The notes: generated by a model not told the origin, from the letters alone. Counted from the stretch's first letter, positions 1 through 6,668 are shown. The stretch is DNA of 8,548 nt from Nitrospinaceae bacterium (GCA_029261675.1 JAJDBA010000275.1:1-8548), one strand, 5' to 3'. Program-made: numbers and translations.

Positions 1-1005
1 TCCAGGGCGCACCCAGACACGGTCTCCCTCAATCAGTTCTGAAATACTGATTTCCATCTCCTCACCATGCCGCTCCACTTTTGCCGTTCGCGGTTGCAGT
101 TGCATCAGCTTTTTGATTGCATTCGAGGCACTTCGCTTGGCGCGCGATTCCATCCATCGTCCCAATAGAACCAAGGCAATAATCATTACCGAAGTATCGA
201 AATACACCTCCACTTTTTCATCGGCTATGCGAATCCATGAAGGGAAAAATGTTGCTACCGTACTGTAGAGATAGGCGGCGGAAGTTCCTACTGCTATCAA
301 TGTGTTCATATCTGCATATCCATGACGAATGCCGTTGATTGCACCTCGATAAAATTGACCGCCACAATAAAACTGAACAGGAGTCGCCAGAAGAAATAGC
401 ATCAAGTTTAAGGATAGAGGCAGCGCCATGCCCTCTCCTTTCATGCTGAAAACCATCACCACAATGCTGGCAATACCACTGACAATTAATTTCAGCTTTA
501 AAGTTGCCAGTTCTTTAAGATGTCGATTTTCTTCATCGGAGGTTAAACCTTCTTCTGATTTAGCAGGACGCAAGTGATAACCGACGTTAGACAGAGCTTC
601 TCTCAATCCATCAAATCCAATAAGAGCGGGAAGATATTCAATAGCTGCTTGTTCTGTGGCCAGATTGACTTTTACATCCGACACACCGGGAAGGGAAGAT
701 AACTTTTTTTCTACTCTGGAGACACAGGACGCGCAGGTCATGCCTTCAATAGAAAAGGTTTCATGAACCAAAGGGACCTCAAACCCGAGTTTTTTGATCT
801 CTTCTGGAAATTGTTCTGCGCTAATTTTTTCAGGATTAAACTCTACGGTTGCCATTTCAGCGGCAAAATTGACTTTGGCCAAAGAGACTCCATTCAACGC
901 TCCGACTTTTTTTTCAATTCGCGCCGAGCAACTGGCACAACTCATGCCTTTAACAGGAAGGGTTATAGTTTCAACTGTGGGAGAAATTGGTTCTTGCATT
1001 TTCAT
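1..1005 (-). CDS. copA: Copper-translocating P1B-type ATPase, N-terminal part (runs off the window)
   Basis: This is the N-terminal 335 residues of a heavy-metal P-type ATPase, which would pump Cu(I) across the inner membrane using ATP. It has two tandem HMA domains, each with a metal-binding motif: GMSCASC at residues 20-26 and GMTCASC at 88-94. Hydrophobic segments follow at about 168-187, 195-213, 232-254 and 268-285, including the family signature DMNTLIAVGTSAAYLYS (232-248). The actuator domain begins after about residue 300 and the visible part ends in EGDRVWVRPG. The CPC membrane motif, the DKTG phosphorylation site and the ATP-binding domain lie beyond base 1, so copper specificity rests on the GMxCxxC motifs and the overall pattern. 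The start is the ATG at 1005; a second in-frame ATG at 999 is possible. Neither has a clear Shine-Dalgarno sequence. The gene diverges from the cyclase gene across about 100 bp. I saw no CueR-like operator there. Confidence 0.93.
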   Translation of the reverse strand, partial: MKMQEPISPTVETITLPVKGMSCASCSARIEKKVGALNGVSLAKVNFAAEMATVEFNPEKISAEQFPEEIKKLGFEVPLVHETFSIEGMTCASCVSRVEKKLSSLPGVSDVKVNLATEQAAIEYLPALIGFDGLREALSNVGYHLRPAKSEEGLTSDEENRHLKELATLKLKLIVSGIASIVVMVFSMKGEGMALPLSLNLMLFLLATPVQFYCGGQFYRGAINGIRHGYADMNTLIAVGTSAAYLYSTVATFFPSWIRIADEKVEVYFDTSVMIIALVLLGRWMESRAKRSASNAIKKLMQLQPRTAKVERHGEEMEISISELIEGDRVWVRPG

Positions 1006-1087
1006 TTTGAGTGTATTAATTCTGCGGTACTAGGATACACGTTTTTAACGGCTTGAGTCTTTCTACTATCAATAAGACCCCTCTTTA

Positions 1088-1093
1088 TATAAT
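1088..1093 (+). promoter_or_regulatory. Possible -10 element of the cyclase gene
   Basis: A perfect TATAAT lies 13 bases before the preferred ATG at 1107. No recognisable -35 box sits 16-18 bases upstream. If it is real, transcription would start near 1100. The leader would then be only a few bases long, and the upstream start candidates (TTG 1053, ATG 1092) would fall outside the mRNA. This is a motif match only, in AT-rich DNA. Confidence 0.25.
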
Positions 1094-1106
1094 GCAAGAT
1101 AATGCT

Positions 1107-1901
1107 ATGAATAATTGGAACAATAAACTAAGGCAACAATTGAAATATATTTTTTTCACCTTTTTCTTACTGCAAAACGGTTTATCATTTGCTGAGCCTC
1201 TGTTTCTTGATTTAACACGCCCCTTCGATGAAAAAACTATATATTGGCCCACCAGCGAATCATTCCAACTGGAAGAAGTTCATAAAGGATTAACAGACAA
1301 AGGGTTTTGGTACGAATCAAACAATATCAGAGCATCCGAACATGGAGGAACACATTTGGATGCTCCCGCTCACTTCGCCAAGGGAAAATGGCATGTAGAT
1401 GATATTCCTCTAGATCGCTTGATTGCACCCGGTATTTTAATTGATGTTAGAAAGCAGGCATTAGACAACCCCGACTATAAAATAACTCAAGAGGATTTTA
1501 TAAAATGGGAGGAAAAAAATGGAAAAATCCCAGAAAATTGTATCGTCCTAATTCAAACTGGCTGGGAAGATCATTGGTATAATAAAAAGAAATACTTGGG
1601 GACAGATAAACTTGGGGATACTAAAAACCTACATTTCCCTGGAATTGGAAAAAGTGCTGCACAATATTTAGTTAAAAGAAAAATTGCGGCGGTGGGATTA
1701 GACACTCCAAGTTTAGATTATGGAAAATCCATAACCTTTCCCACTCACCAAATCCTTGGAAAAGCAAACATATTGGGTTTCGAGAATATATTTAATCTCA
1801 AAAATCTTTTGGAAAAGAAATTCCGTGTCATAGCCCTACCTATGAAAATAGCAGGGGGAAGTGGAGCACCTCTAAGAATTATTGCCGAATTGGAAAAATA
1901 A
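1107..1901 (+). CDS. Exported cyclase/arylformamidase-family metal-dependent hydrolase
   Basis: This is a 264-residue protein of the cyclase family (Pfam Cyclase, the kynurenine formamidase fold). These are metal-dependent amidohydrolases acting on formamides, lactones or cyclic substrates. The metal-site signature HGGTHLDAPAHF is at residues 79-90 (H79, H83, D85, H89). Further family features are GLDTPSLDYG (about 197-206), FPTHQ near 211-215 and the C-terminal AGGSGAPLRIIAELEK. The start at 1107 gives a good signal peptide: a basic N-region (K7, R9, K13), a hydrophobic core (about 14-22) and a likely cleavage after SFA29. It should therefore act in the periplasm. Starts at ATG 1092 or TTG 1053 would add 5 or 18 residues before the signal peptide and are less likely. 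No strong ribosome site is visible for any of them. The substrate cannot be read from sequence, and no kynurenine-pathway genes are nearby. The coding region is more AT- and lysine-rich than glgA or coaBC. It ends 10 bp from the convergent zinc-ribbon gene. Confidence 0.85.
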   Translation: MNNWNNKLRQQLKYIFFTFFLLQNGLSFAEPLFLDLTRPFDEKTIYWPTSESFQLEEVHKGLTDKGFWYESNNIRASEHGGTHLDAPAHFAKGKWHVDDIPLDRLIAPGILIDVRKQALDNPDYKITQEDFIKWEEKNGKIPENCIVLIQTGWEDHWYNKKKYLGTDKLGDTKNLHFPGIGKSAAQYLVKRKIAAVGLDTPSLDYGKSITFPTHQILGKANILGFENIFNLKNLLEKKFRVIALPMKIAGGSGAPLRIIAELEK

Positions 1902-1911
1902 TAGGGGAGGA

Positions 1912-2319
1912 TTAATTTTTGTTACTTAAAAGGCTTTTGAGTGTAAAAACTCCATAACCCACTAAAAGCAATGCAATCAGGCCACTGCTGAAAGAGTTTT
2001 GACCGACAGCACTGGTAAAAACAAAAATTCCGGCACCACTCAAAACAAGTCCTAGGAAAAAATACCCTGCGGTTCTATAGAAAGGCGTTTTGGATATTGG
2101 TTTTTCTATATCTTCACGTTTTTGCTTGAGCTGCCAGCGCCATCGAAGAATATAGTAAGTCTGCCTTAACCAGTTGATCAACCCAGCATCTTCTTTCAGA
2201 CTGGTTCGACAATACATACACTGGCTATCTGTATGGCGGTTGGGGAAACCACAATTGAGGCACAACTTTGATTCCTGATTCCGGCTTATGGCTATAGGTT
2301 CTTTTCTAGGATCTTCCAT
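1912..2319 (-). CDS. Zinc-ribbon membrane protein of unknown function
   Basis: This is a 135-residue protein I cannot assign to a named family. The N-terminal part carries a CxxC...CxxC zinc ribbon (C20, C23, C34, C37: CLNCG then CMYC). An amphipathic basic stretch follows (about 50-70, rich in W, R and K: YYILRWRWQLKQKREDIEK). Two predicted transmembrane segments lie at about 84-104 and 111-127, joined by a short loop, and the tail is basic. The likely topology is a two-helix hairpin in the inner membrane with the zinc ribbon in the cytoplasm. The start is ATG 2319, preceded by GGAG six bases upstream, which is a convincing ribosome site. A strong promoter lies about 70 bases further upstream. 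The cysteine spacing, the membrane helices and the expression signals all argue that this is a real gene. A scaffold or stress-linked role is possible but not supported by neighbours. Confidence 0.82.
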   Translation of the reverse strand: MEDPRKEPIAISRNQESKLCLNCGFPNRHTDSQCMYCRTSLKEDAGLINWLRQTYYILRWRWQLKQKREDIEKPISKTPFYRTAGYFFLGLVLSGAGIFVFTSAVGQNSFSSGLIALLLVGYGVFTLKSLLSNKN

Positions 2320-2339
2320 TTAAAACTCCAAGTTTTAAA
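2319..2339 (-). promoter_or_regulatory. Inverted repeat spanning the ribosome site and start codon of the zinc-ribbon gene
   Basis: A perfect 9-bp inverted repeat (TTTAAAACT, 3-base centre, AGTTTTAAA) runs from the first base of the start codon to 21 bases upstream. In the minus-strand mRNA, the GGAG Shine-Dalgarno sequence sits across the loop and the stem, and the A of AUG is in the final pair. The stem has eight A-U pairs and one G-C pair, so it would be weak. It could limit translation, as a thermometer-like hairpin would, or act as a 21-bp DNA operator. The repeat is plain in the sequence; its function is inference. Confidence 0.5.
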
Positions 2340-2398
2340 GCCTTATCGGCTACCTAGCTTAATAAGTTTAAAAAACCTTTTTGTGGTAAGAACAAAAG

Positions 2399-2427
2399 AT
2401 TCTAGTACTATTGAACAACCCTGTCAA
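2399..2427 (-). promoter_or_regulatory. Sigma70-type promoter for the zinc-ribbon gene
   Basis: Read on the minus strand there is a perfect -35 TTGACA (2427-2422), a 17-base spacer and a -10 TAGAAT (2404-2399, five of six consensus bases). Transcription would begin near 2392 and give a leader of about 72 bases. That leader contains a short AGCC/GGCT stem (2339-2351) and the start-codon hairpin. This is one of the best promoter matches in the window and it points directly at the gene starting at 2319. Confidence 0.7.
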
Positions 2428-2497
2428 TTGCCATTACAACGATTGATCACACCTCTAAATTCCTTTAAAATAGGGAGAATATTCAGAATTTTGCTGA

Positions 2498-2526
2498 TTG
2501 CCATGCGGCAGTAAACTCTTTATAAT
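2498..2526 (+). promoter_or_regulatory. Sigma70-type promoter for the FGE-like gene
   Basis: The -35 box TTGCCA (2498-2503, five of six consensus bases), a 17-base spacer and a perfect -10 TATAAT (2521-2526) place the transcription start near 2533. That is about 23 bases before the ATG at 2556. It faces away from the zinc-ribbon promoter about 70 bp to its left, so the two genes have independent divergent promoters. Confidence 0.72.
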
Positions 2527-2555
2527 CCGATCTTTAAAAATTCCAGTCCACAACG

Positions 2556-3353
2556 ATGAAAACCCTATTTTTATTACTTTTTACCGTTTTCTTAGCTATC
2601 CCAGCCTATGGTGAAGAATTAGCGCCAGAGGGCATGGTATTGATTCCCAAGGGACTTTTTCAGATGGGAAGTAAGAAGTCCATGCTGGAATTACGACCGC
2701 ATGACCTGTTCAACACTGACCGACATACTTTGGGTCCTGAAAACCCAGCTCACGAAGTTTACCTTGATGATTATTACATCGATATTTACGAAGTGACAAA
2801 TGAGTTTTATGCAAAATACATAAAACAAACGGGTGAAAAAAAACCAATGGGGTGGAACAATCCTAACTTTAAAGAACCGAAGCAACCTGTTGTGGGAATT
2901 GCCTGGAAAGAAGCGGTGAAGTTTTGCAAATGGCAGAACAAGCGGTTACCCACTGAAGCGGAATGGGAAAAAGCAGCACGAGGAAAACGACCGGTAAAAT
3001 ATCCTTGGGGCAACACACCGCCAGACTCCAGCAAGCTCAATTACAATGAAGATATTAATAAAACAACGGCGGTCGGTTCTTTTGAAAACGGCAAGTCTGA
3101 CTATGGAGTCTACGATCTTTCTGGAAATGTTGCCGAGTGGGTGAACGATTGGCACTTTCCTGAATACTATTTATTTTCTCCCAAGGAAAATCCACCGGGA
3201 CCGGAAAAAGGCAAGTATAAAATCATCCGTGGAGGTAGCTGGAGGCACACTGCCGAAGACGTGAATCTAACCTATAGAAACGCTACCACTCCAGTCAATC
3301 GATCTACCAGCATTGGCTTTCGCTGCGCTCGGAGTGCCTCTGAGGGCAATTAG
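2556..3353 (+). CDS. Exported SUMF1/formylglycine-generating-enzyme-like protein
   Basis: This is a 265-residue protein made of a signal peptide and one FGE-sulfatase (SUMF1, PF03781) domain. The signal peptide is MKTLFLLLFTVFLAIPAYG, with likely cleavage after residue 19. Domain hallmarks in order are GMVLIPKGLFQMGS (26-39), YYIDIYEVTNEFYAKYI (73-89), PVVGIAWKEAVKFCKW (111-126), RLPTEAEWEKAARG (130-143), YPWGN (149-153), GVYDLSGNVAEWVNDWH (184-200), IIRGGSW (233-239) and GFRCARS (254-260). True aerobic FGEs use two copper-binding cysteines a few residues after the GGS motif to oxidise a sulfatase cysteine. Here that stretch (239-253) has none, and the only mature cysteines are C124 and C257. 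It is therefore more likely a periplasmic binding or structural member of the fold than a sulfatase activator, and no sulfatase gene is present. A strong promoter lies just upstream, but no clear Shine-Dalgarno sequence is visible. Confidence 0.88.
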   Translation: MKTLFLLLFTVFLAIPAYGEELAPEGMVLIPKGLFQMGSKKSMLELRPHDLFNTDRHTLGPENPAHEVYLDDYYIDIYEVTNEFYAKYIKQTGEKKPMGWNNPNFKEPKQPVVGIAWKEAVKFCKWQNKRLPTEAEWEKAARGKRPVKYPWGNTPPDSSKLNYNEDINKTTAVGSFENGKSDYGVYDLSGNVAEWVNDWHFPEYYLFSPKENPPGPEKGKYKIIRGGSWRHTAEDVNLTYRNATTPVNRSTSIGFRCARSASEGN

Positions 3354-3395
3354 TCGATATTCGCAAAGTGCGTAACTTGGAAAGATGAAAAGGCG

Positions 3396-3469
3396 AGATG
3401 CTTCGACAAGCTCAGCATGACAAATTATAGGATTTCTCGAAATGTCATGTTGAACTTGTCGAAGCATCT
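3396..3469. repeat. Large dispersed-type palindromic repeat (REP-like)
   Basis: Two 27-base arms, 3396-3422 and 3443-3469, are inverted copies with two mismatches and flank a 20-base loop. Their core is GCTTCGACAAGCTCAGCATG on one side and the matching CATGTTGAACTTGTCGAAGC on the other. This CTTCGACAAGCTCAGCATGA type of palindrome is, from general knowledge, a repeat scattered between genes in many bacterial genomes. It lies between the 3' ends of the FGE-like gene and coaBC, where a hairpin in either RNA could stop transcription or protect the 3' end. There is no strong T-run after either arm, so a classic intrinsic terminator is not shown. Only one copy is in this window. Confidence 0.85.
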
Positions 3470-3493
3470 AGGGATTATACACAAAAATCTCGG

Positions 3494-4690
3494 CTAACGG
3501 GTTAGGACCACTTTGACCTTATCCAATAAGATATTGGCTATTTCTTTCTTCGTCAGTCGCGGTAGGTTTTCAATTTGCTCATCAGAGCCGATCAAACTGA
3601 CCTGATTGTTATCAGACTGAAACCCAATTCCAGGCGCGCTGATATCGTTTGCAACAATCAAGTCTAATTTCTTTTTCCTTAATTTTTCCAGAGCACTTTC
3701 AATCAGGTTCTGCGTTTCTGCGGCAAATCCTATTACAAACTGTCGCGTTTTTATTTTAGACACTTCCATGAGAATGTCTTTAGTGGCAACAAGTTTAAGA
3801 GTCCGCCCTTCCTCCCCCTGTTTTTTGATTTTTTCCTTTTCAAGCTTCTCTGCGGTGAAATCTCCAACAGCCGCAGACATCACCAACACATCACATTCTA
3901 AAAAATGCTTTTGGACTAGACTGTTCATTTCTGCCGCAGTTTTACAAGATTCAAACTTGATCCCCACAGGCGGGTTCAGGTGGGTAGGCCCGCTGACTAA
4001 AACCACTTCAGCGCCACGGGCTTTTGCTCTCTCAGCCACCGCATACCCCATTTTCCCCGAAGAAGGATTAGAAAGATAACGCACAGGGTCTAAAGGTTCA
4101 TGGGTCGGCCCGGCCGTAACCAGAATACGCAAGCCTTGTAAGTCCTGTATCTGATTAAAATGATTTCTCACTCGTCCCATAATCGTATCGAGATCGGAAA
4201 GACGACCAGGCCCGATAGCACCACAGGCCAATTCGCCTTCCTGTGGGTCGACAAATTTCACGCCGCGGGATTTTAGTTTTGAAATATTATCCTGCACTGC
4301 GGGGTTTTGCCACATTCCGTCATTCATCGCTGGGGCAACCATTACCGAGCCTTTGAAAGCCAGATAGAGATTGCTCAAGGCATCGTCTGCCAAACCATTT
4401 GCGATTTTCCCAATCGTCGATGCCGTGCCAGGCACCACGAGCATCAAGTCAGCATTTTCAGCCACACGGATATGCTCCATATCCGCAGAGTTTTTCGAAT
4501 CATAAGTCTGGTGATAAACAGGCTTTCCCGATAGTGCTTCAAACGTTAGAGGCGTCACAAACTGTCCGGCGTTGGCACTCATCGCAACCTGCACCTCGGC
4601 ACCCTCTTTCATCAGCAGCCTCAATAACTCCACAGCCTTATAGGCTGCTATTCCTGCCGACACAGCCAGCACAATTTTCTTATTTTTCAT
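3494..4690 (-). CDS. coaBC: Bifunctional phosphopantothenoylcysteine decarboxylase / phosphopantothenate-cysteine ligase
   Basis: CoaBC performs two steps of coenzyme A synthesis in the cytoplasm. The C-terminal CoaB half joins 4'-phosphopantothenate to cysteine using CTP. The N-terminal CoaC half, an FMN flavoprotein, decarboxylates the product to 4'-phosphopantetheine. The 398 residues match the usual full length. CoaC shows the flavin-binding start KIVLAVSAGIAAYKAVELLR, the catalytic H73 (MEHIRV), the substrate-recognition motif PAMNDGMW (120-127, N123) and the reductive cysteine C156 in GELACGAIGPGRL. CoaB starts near 186 with LRILVTAGPTHEPLDPVRYL, then NPSSGKMGYA, MSAAVGDF (271-278), KIKK (287-290, whose K289 corresponds to the conserved lysine of E. 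coli Dfp) and FVIGFAAET. All key residues are present. The ATG at 4690 fits the family start; the ribosome site is weak. The gene is transcribed from its own promoter, away from glgA. Confidence 0.97.
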   Translation of the reverse strand: MKNKKIVLAVSAGIAAYKAVELLRLLMKEGAEVQVAMSANAGQFVTPLTFEALSGKPVYHQTYDSKNSADMEHIRVAENADLMLVVPGTASTIGKIANGLADDALSNLYLAFKGSVMVAPAMNDGMWQNPAVQDNISKLKSRGVKFVDPQEGELACGAIGPGRLSDLDTIMGRVRNHFNQIQDLQGLRILVTAGPTHEPLDPVRYLSNPSSGKMGYAVAERAKARGAEVVLVSGPTHLNPPVGIKFESCKTAAEMNSLVQKHFLECDVLVMSAAVGDFTAEKLEKEKIKKQGEEGRTLKLVATKDILMEVSKIKTRQFVIGFAAETQNLIESALEKLRKKKLDLIVANDISAPGIGFQSDNNQVSLIGSDEQIENLPRLTKKEIANILLDKVKVVLTR

Positions 4691-4720
4691 TGAACACTTA
4701 ATTTTATGTTAGATATTTTA

Positions 4721-4749
4721 ATTATAAATATTAACCACCATGCAATCAA
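4721..4749 (-). promoter_or_regulatory. Sigma70-type promoter for coaBC
   Basis: On the minus strand a -35 TTGATT (4749-4744), a 17-base spacer and a perfect -10 TATAAT (4726-4721) predict a start near 4714. The leader would be about 24 bases. It lies in the 122-bp gap between the divergent coaBC and glgA genes. For glgA I found only a TTGACT (4776-4781) without a good partner -10. Confidence 0.6.
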
Positions 4750-4799
4750 TGATTTTGGAGAATAATTCACTGCGATTGACTTTTTAGTGTGCATTTCAT

Positions 4800-4805
4800 A
4801 AGGTG
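4800..4805 (+). promoter_or_regulatory. Ribosome binding site that fixes the glgA start
   Basis: AAGGTG lies seven bases before the ATG at 4813. It favours that codon over the in-frame GTG at 4789, which would add eight residues not expected before the conserved start HLKILLVAAEVFPFAKTGG. Confidence 0.65.
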
Positions 4806-4812
4806 CAAACTT

Positions 4813-6240
4813 ATGAGTTCTCATTTGAAAATTTTATTGGTGGCTGCCGAAGTTTTTCCATTCGCTAAAACCGGAGGATTGGCCGATGTTGCCGGATCCC
4901 TGCCCACGGCTCTTAAAAAGCTGGGCCATGATGTCCGCGTTCTGCTACCGAAATACGCATGCACGAAATCACAACCCATCCATTCTCTAAACCAGGAAAT
5001 TGAAGTCGGCGAAACAAAAGCCACCCTGTTTGCAGGCAAGCTTGCAGAAAACGTCCCGGTTTATCTCGTAGAAAACAACGCTTATTTTGATCGCGAATTT
5101 CTATATGGTGAGCCTGGTTCAGAATATAGCGACAATACCGATCGGTTTGCTTTTCTATGCCAAGCCGCTTTAAAAGCCTGTAAAGCTCTCGATTTTCAGC
5201 CTGATGTCATCCATTGCAACGACTGGCATACGGGTCTGATTCCTGCTTACTTGAAAGCTAGCGAAGACCCTTGGTATTCAAAGATACGCACTTTATTTTC
5301 TATTCATAATCTGGGTTATCAGGGAAATTTTTCTATGGATAAATTTGCTACTACCGCACTTCCTGATCATTTTTCAGGCCCTGAAGGCATCGAATTTTAC
5401 GGGCAAATGAGTTTTCTAAAATCAGGACTGGTTTTTGCCAACGCGTTGAACACGGTCAGTCCGCGATACTGCAAAGAAATACAAACTGCGGGATTAGGTT
5501 TTGGTATGGAAGGCATATTGCAACAACGATCGAATTCTCTCACAGGAATTTTAAATGGTGTGGATTATTCTGTTTGGAACCCTGCCACAGACAACTTAAT
5601 CGCTAAAAATTATGGTCCCGATTCCCTTTCCCAGAAACAAAAATGCCGCGAGGCATTGATCAATAAATTTTCCTTGAAGGTAGATAGAAATACTCCCTTG
5701 TTTTGCATGGTCACCCGCCTTTCCAGCCAGAAGGGAATTGATTTTTTAATGGATGATTTCGAGTCTTTAGAAGATCAGTGTATGGTGGTTTTAGGGGAAG
5801 GCGATTCCAAATACGAAAAATTTTTCAGTGAATTGGCCAAGGCCAATCCTGACCGATTCGCAGTGGCCTTAACCTTTGACGATGCACTAGCGCATCAGGT
5901 TCTTGCGGGCAGCGATATTTTATTGATGCCTTCTCTTTACGAACCCTCCGGACTCACGCAAATGTATGCATTAAAATACGGCACGGTCCCAATTGTAACT
6001 TCTGTTGGCGGACTCGATGATTCCATACAGCCCTTTGATGGCAAAACGGGCACAGGCTTTAAATTTGCACCAAATGACCGGAAATCATTTCAGCACGCTT
6101 TACAAAACTCCCTGGCCTATTTTGCCGACAAGCCTGGCTGGGAACGTTTGATAAACAATGGTATGGACATGGATTTCAGTTGGGATAACGCCGCACAACA
6201 ATATTCCAGTCTATTTCAGGATATTCAGCCCAACCATTAA
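4813..6240 (+). CDS. glgA: Glycogen (starch) synthase, ADP-glucose type
   Basis: GlgA transfers glucose from ADP-glucose to the non-reducing end of an alpha-1,4-glucan and builds glycogen as a storage reserve. It is a retaining GT5-family, GT-B-fold enzyme. The 475 residues match the family (E. coli 477). The nucleotide-sugar motif KTGGLADVAGSLP begins at K19. Other conserved blocks are VIHCNDWHTGL (132-142), LFSIHNLGYQG, NTVSPRYCKEI, GILNGVDYSVWNP (255-267), VTRLSSQKG (300-308, with R302 and K307), LGEGD and the catalytic block PSLYEPSGLTQMYALKYGTVPIV with E377. The residue two after the catalytic glutamate is Ser379, where E. coli has Cys379. The protein is otherwise complete and has no signal peptide. 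No other glycogen gene (glgB, glgC, glgP) is in the window. The receiver gene follows 77 bp downstream on the same strand. Confidence 0.97.
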   Translation: MSSHLKILLVAAEVFPFAKTGGLADVAGSLPTALKKLGHDVRVLLPKYACTKSQPIHSLNQEIEVGETKATLFAGKLAENVPVYLVENNAYFDREFLYGEPGSEYSDNTDRFAFLCQAALKACKALDFQPDVIHCNDWHTGLIPAYLKASEDPWYSKIRTLFSIHNLGYQGNFSMDKFATTALPDHFSGPEGIEFYGQMSFLKSGLVFANALNTVSPRYCKEIQTAGLGFGMEGILQQRSNSLTGILNGVDYSVWNPATDNLIAKNYGPDSLSQKQKCREALINKFSLKVDRNTPLFCMVTRLSSQKGIDFLMDDFESLEDQCMVVLGEGDSKYEKFFSELAKANPDRFAVALTFDDALAHQVLAGSDILLMPSLYEPSGLTQMYALKYGTVPIVTSVGGLDDSIQPFDGKTGTGFKFAPNDRKSFQHALQNSLAYFADKPGWERLINNGMDMDFSWDNAAQQYSSLFQDIQPNH

Positions 6241-6243
6241 ACG

Positions 6244-6270
6244 TTGCAAAAACAGCCCGATTATTATAAA
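6244..6270 (+). promoter_or_regulatory. Weak promoter candidate before the receiver gene
   Basis: TTGCAA (6244-6249) and TATAAA (6265-6270) are separated by 15 bases, which is shorter than ideal. It could give the receiver and kinase genes a start independent of glgA. I saw no terminator between glgA and this site, so read-through from glgA is equally possible. Confidence 0.25.
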
Positions 6271-6317
6271 AACTAATCGTGGATTACCAATTTTAACATT
6301 CAGCTGTAGCTCTGATT

Positions 6318-6656
6318 TTGACTTCAAAAAATATCCTCATCGTCGATGACTCCAACGGTCAAAATCGGCTCAATTATAAAGAACTCGAAGCTTTTACCAT
6401 TTCCGCTTTCAGTTCCGTGGAAGATGCTCTAAGGGATGAGAATAAACCGCAACTCATCATTCTGGACATAAATTTAAACGGTGATGACAACGTAAAAACA
6501 ATCGAAAAATTTAAAACTAAAAATGCCCCCATCATTGTTTGCACAGAGTGGGGAAAAGATAAATTGAGCTTCCAACTTTGGGCTTCTGATGTGACCGTCG
6601 TAAAATCCGGCGATCACCGAGATTTGAAACTGACCATCAAAGAAATTCTAGAGTAA
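6318..6656 (+). CDS. Stand-alone response-regulator receiver domain protein
   Basis: This is a 112-residue CheY-like protein consisting of one receiver domain and no output domain. The phosphorylation site looks intact: acidic pair D10-D11 in NILIVDDS, phospho-acceptor D50 in LIILDIN, switch T76 in PIIVCTEWG and conserved lysine K96 in VTVVKSGD. Position 97 is Ser rather than the more usual Pro. The C-terminal WASDVTVVKSGDHRDLKLTIKEILE resembles the final strand and helix of stand-alone receivers seen in deltaproteobacteria-like genomes. It would presumably be phosphorylated by a histidine kinase encoded elsewhere and act through protein contact. The start is TTG 6318, chosen because no in-frame ATG precedes the DD motif and TTG places KNILIVDD at the expected distance. 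The ribosome site is poor. The stop is 12 bases before the deoxynucleoside kinase, so the two are probably co-transcribed. Confidence 0.85.
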   Translation: MTSKNILIVDDSNGQNRLNYKELEAFTISAFSSVEDALRDENKPQLIILDINLNGDDNVKTIEKFKTKNAPIIVCTEWGKDKLSFQLWASDVTVVKSGDHRDLKLTIKEILE

Positions 6657-6668
6657 CGAAACGGAACA

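Noticed and set aside
763..1056. Plus-strand reading frames opposite the copper ATPase start
   Set aside because: They are antisense to two clear HMA domains, have no domain signature, and have Ser/Phe-rich noise composition.
1006..1106. CueR- or CopY-type operator for the copper ATPase
   Set aside because: No dyad of the expected form was visible between plausible -35 and -10 boxes, so copper-responsive control cannot be claimed.
3267..3467. Minus-strand reading frame containing MLRQVQHD and CHAELVEAS
   Set aside because: It is a translation of the palindromic repeat and the opposite strand of the FGE-like gene. Such peptides are a common false prediction from this repeat type.
4661..4674. 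AGCCAGCACAAT shared between the coaBC start region and the panB upstream region
   Set aside because: It is a 12-base match with no extended similarity. In coaBC it simply encodes the conserved N-terminal strand, so it is probably coincidence.
4789..4812. GTG start for glgA at 4789
   Set aside because: The ribosome site AAGGTG and the family N-terminus both support ATG 4813. The extra eight residues are not conserved-looking.
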